Both the position numbers and the translations under genes were made by a program. From Skermanella sp. TT6 (lineage in GTDB: Bacteria; Pseudomonadota; Alphaproteobacteria; Azospirillales; Azospirillaceae), in NCBI RefSeq assembly GCF_016653635.2, contig NZ_CP067421.1, positions 124,001 through 188,000 of the forward strand: a DNA stretch of 64,000 bases, read 5' to 3'. Of this stretch, positions 62,570 to 64,000 are shown one piece after another. Below the pieces are notes generated by a model. It saw only the letters and a program-made list of their open reading frames with translations, was not told the origin of the DNA and did not search any database. Position 1 is the stretch's first letter; each line of letters begins with the position of its first letter.

Positions 62570-64000
62570 ATGGCTATTCAGGACGTGGGCATCACACGCC
62601 GCGGCTTTATCGCCGGATCAGGGCTGGTTATTGCCATTGCCATGGTACCCAAGCTGCTCAAAGCCGCTCAGACCGGGGTTTCGGCCGGCGGCGGCCCGGA
62701 ACTCGTGCCCATGAATACCTTCGTGAAGATCGGAACCGACGATACCGTCACCATCTTGTCGAAGCATCTTGAGATGGGCCAGGGCCCGTTCACGGGGCTC
62801 GCGACGCTCGTGGCAGAAGAGATGGATGCCGACTGGAGTCAGATGCGGGCGGTCCACTCTCCCGCCGACAACGATCTCTATGCTAACTTAGCATACGGCA
62901 TACAAGGCACCGGGGGATCCACCTCGATCGCCAATTCCTTTGATCAGATCCGTTTGGCTGGCGCCACCGCACGCGCGATGTTGATTGCGGCGGCGGCCGA
63001 GGAATGGCAGGTGTCGGCCTCGGAGATCACAGTCAAAAAGGGTCGCATGCGACACCCCGCGATCGGTAAGGAAAGCGGATTTGGTGCCTTTGCCGAAAAG
63101 GCCGCACGGCAGCAACCGCCCGCCGAGCCGAGGCTCAAGGCCCCCGAGGATTTTGTCCTGATCGGAACCGATCTGCCGAAGCTCGATACCCAGAGCAAGA
63201 TCGATGGAACGGCTATCTTTGCGCTGGATGTGACGCCGGACAACGTGATGTTAGCAGTGGTTGCTCATCCCGAGCACTTCGGGGCGACCGTCAAGAGCTT
63301 CGACGACAGAGAGACCCGCAAGGTGCAAGGCGTCGTCGATGTCAAACAGGTGCCTTCCGGCATTGCCGTCTATGCCAACAATACCTTCGCGGCGCTGAAG
63401 GGCCGCGATGCGCTACGTATCGAATGGGACCTTTCCAAAGCCGAGACGCGATCCTCAGAGGAGCTTGCGACCGAATATGTGAGGCGTTCCAGTGAAACAG
63501 GTATCGTGGCGACCGACAACGGCAATGTCGATGAAGCATTCCGCGCGCCCGGCGTACAGACCATCGAAGCGGAGATTATCTTTCCCTTCCTCGCCCATGC
63601 GCCGATGGAGCCGCTGGATGCGGTGTTCGTAAAGGCGTCGGACGGTTCGCTCGACATTTATACGGGTTCCCAATTCCCAGCAATGGACCAGCAGGTCGCG
63701 GCAGGGATCCTGGGGATGCAGCAATCGCAGGTACGCCTCAACACCCAGATGACCGGCGGCAGCTTCGGGCGCAAGGCTCAGTTCGGCTCCCCATACATGC
63801 AGGAAGCCGCCGCCGTTTATGCGGCAAGTGGTGGTTCCCGTCCGCTGAAACACATGTGGACACGGGAGGATGATATTCGCGGCGGTTTCTACCGCCCGAT
63901 GTACGCTCACAAGATGCGCGGGGCGATCAACCAGGAGGGAAAGATCACCGCCTGGGAGCAGATCATCGTCGGCCAATCAATCATGGGCAAGGTCGATCTC
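62570..64000 (+). CDS. Molybdenum hydroxylase large (molybdopterin-binding) subunit, 3' end beyond window
   Basis: The first 477 codons of a xanthine dehydrogenase-family large subunit of the IorB type, open to the window end. It begins with a twin-arginine signal (T-R-R-G-F-I-A-G-S-G, then a hydrophobic stretch), so the enzyme is exported folded. Cofactor-binding segments are visible: LEMGQGPFTGLATLVAEEMD, GIQGTGGSTS, F-P-F-L-A-H-A-P-M-E-P and T-G-G-S-F-G-R-K. GGAGGG lies about 7 bases before the ATG. It probably oxidises an aldehyde or N-heterocycle. Confidence 0.92.
   Translation, partial: MAIQDVGITRRGFIAGSGLVIAIAMVPKLLKAAQTGVSAGGGPELVPMNTFVKIGTDDTVTILSKHLEMGQGPFTGLATLVAEEMDADWSQMRAVHSPADNDLYANLAYGIQGTGGSTSIANSFDQIRLAGATARAMLIAAAAEEWQVSASEITVKKGRMRHPAIGKESGFGAFAEKAARQQPPAEPRLKAPEDFVLIGTDLPKLDTQSKIDGTAIFALDVTPDNVMLAVVAHPEHFGATVKSFDDRETRKVQGVVDVKQVPSGIAVYANNTFAALKGRDALRIEWDLSKAETRSSEELATEYVRRSSETGIVATDNGNVDEAFRAPGVQTIEAEIIFPFLAHAPMEPLDAVFVKASDGSLDIYTGSQFPAMDQQVAAGILGMQQSQVRLNTQMTGGSFGRKAQFGSPYMQEAAAVYAASGGSRPLKHMWTREDDIRGGFYRPMYAHKMRGAINQEGKITAWEQIIVGQSIMGKVDL

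Overview
The window is a 64 kb piece of a high-GC chromosome or large replicon. Several traits point to an alphaproteobacterium, most likely near the Azospirillaceae/Rhodospirillales: a type VI secretion locus with an imp-like layout and no tssJ, an Ohr/OhrR pair, a VirA-like sensor kinase, and many short-chain dehydrogenases. The genus assignment is inference. I see no rRNA, tRNA or CRISPR array.

Layout. (1) 1-7558: a catabolic cluster in one direction. It holds two short-chain dehydrogenases, a creatininase-family amidohydrolase, an agmatinase-type ureohydrolase, a complete polar amino acid ABC importer, a DUF1989 (urea carboxylase-associated) protein and an XRE-cupin regulator. Import and hydrolysis of a guanidino, amidino or ureido compound is the best reading. 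(2) 7559-16.6 kb: a palindromic repeat, an RTX calcium-binding protein, a cytochrome P450 with a membrane-anchored cytochrome c, two dehydrogenases with an AraC regulator, then an OmpR-type response regulator divergent from a di-haem peroxidase and a VirA-like hybrid kinase. (3) 19.2-26.2 kb: an HxlR regulator divergent from a dehydrogenase, two alpha/beta hydrolases, a GMC oxidoreductase, the Ohr/OhrR peroxide module and a third hydrolase. (4) 26.3-50.5 kb: a type VI secretion system in two divergent arms. The minus arm is tssA-B-C-hcp-E-F-G; the plus arm is tssK-tagH-tssL-tssM-tagF, a haem-motif HAMP sensor, a serine/threonine kinase, clpV, a LysR regulator and vgrG.

(5) 50.6-53.7 kb: a candidate RNase-type toxin convergent with vgrG, then a SEC-C-like gene cut by an IS5-family element and an IS66 scrap. 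(6) 54-64 kb: an accessory region of visibly lower GC at several genes. It holds an Old Yellow Enzyme, relics of IS6, IS21 and IS3 elements, two apparently identical inverted IS6-family copies enclosing maoC, a truncated hydrolase and a LysR gene, then an OsmC protein and the first two subunits of a molybdenum hydroxylase that runs off the window.

The most notable points are three. A c-type haem (CxxCH) Tll0287-like/HAMP membrane protein without an output domain sits directly before a soluble kinase with a duplicated C-terminal domain inside the T6SS operon, which suggests an unusual sensory input to secretion. A small protein with an RNase A-like CdiA-CT pattern lies next to vgrG without an evident immunity gene. 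An interspersed nested-palindrome element of about 200 bp occurs three or four times, once between hcp and tssE, and in two copies its end supplies the stop codon of the adjacent gene.
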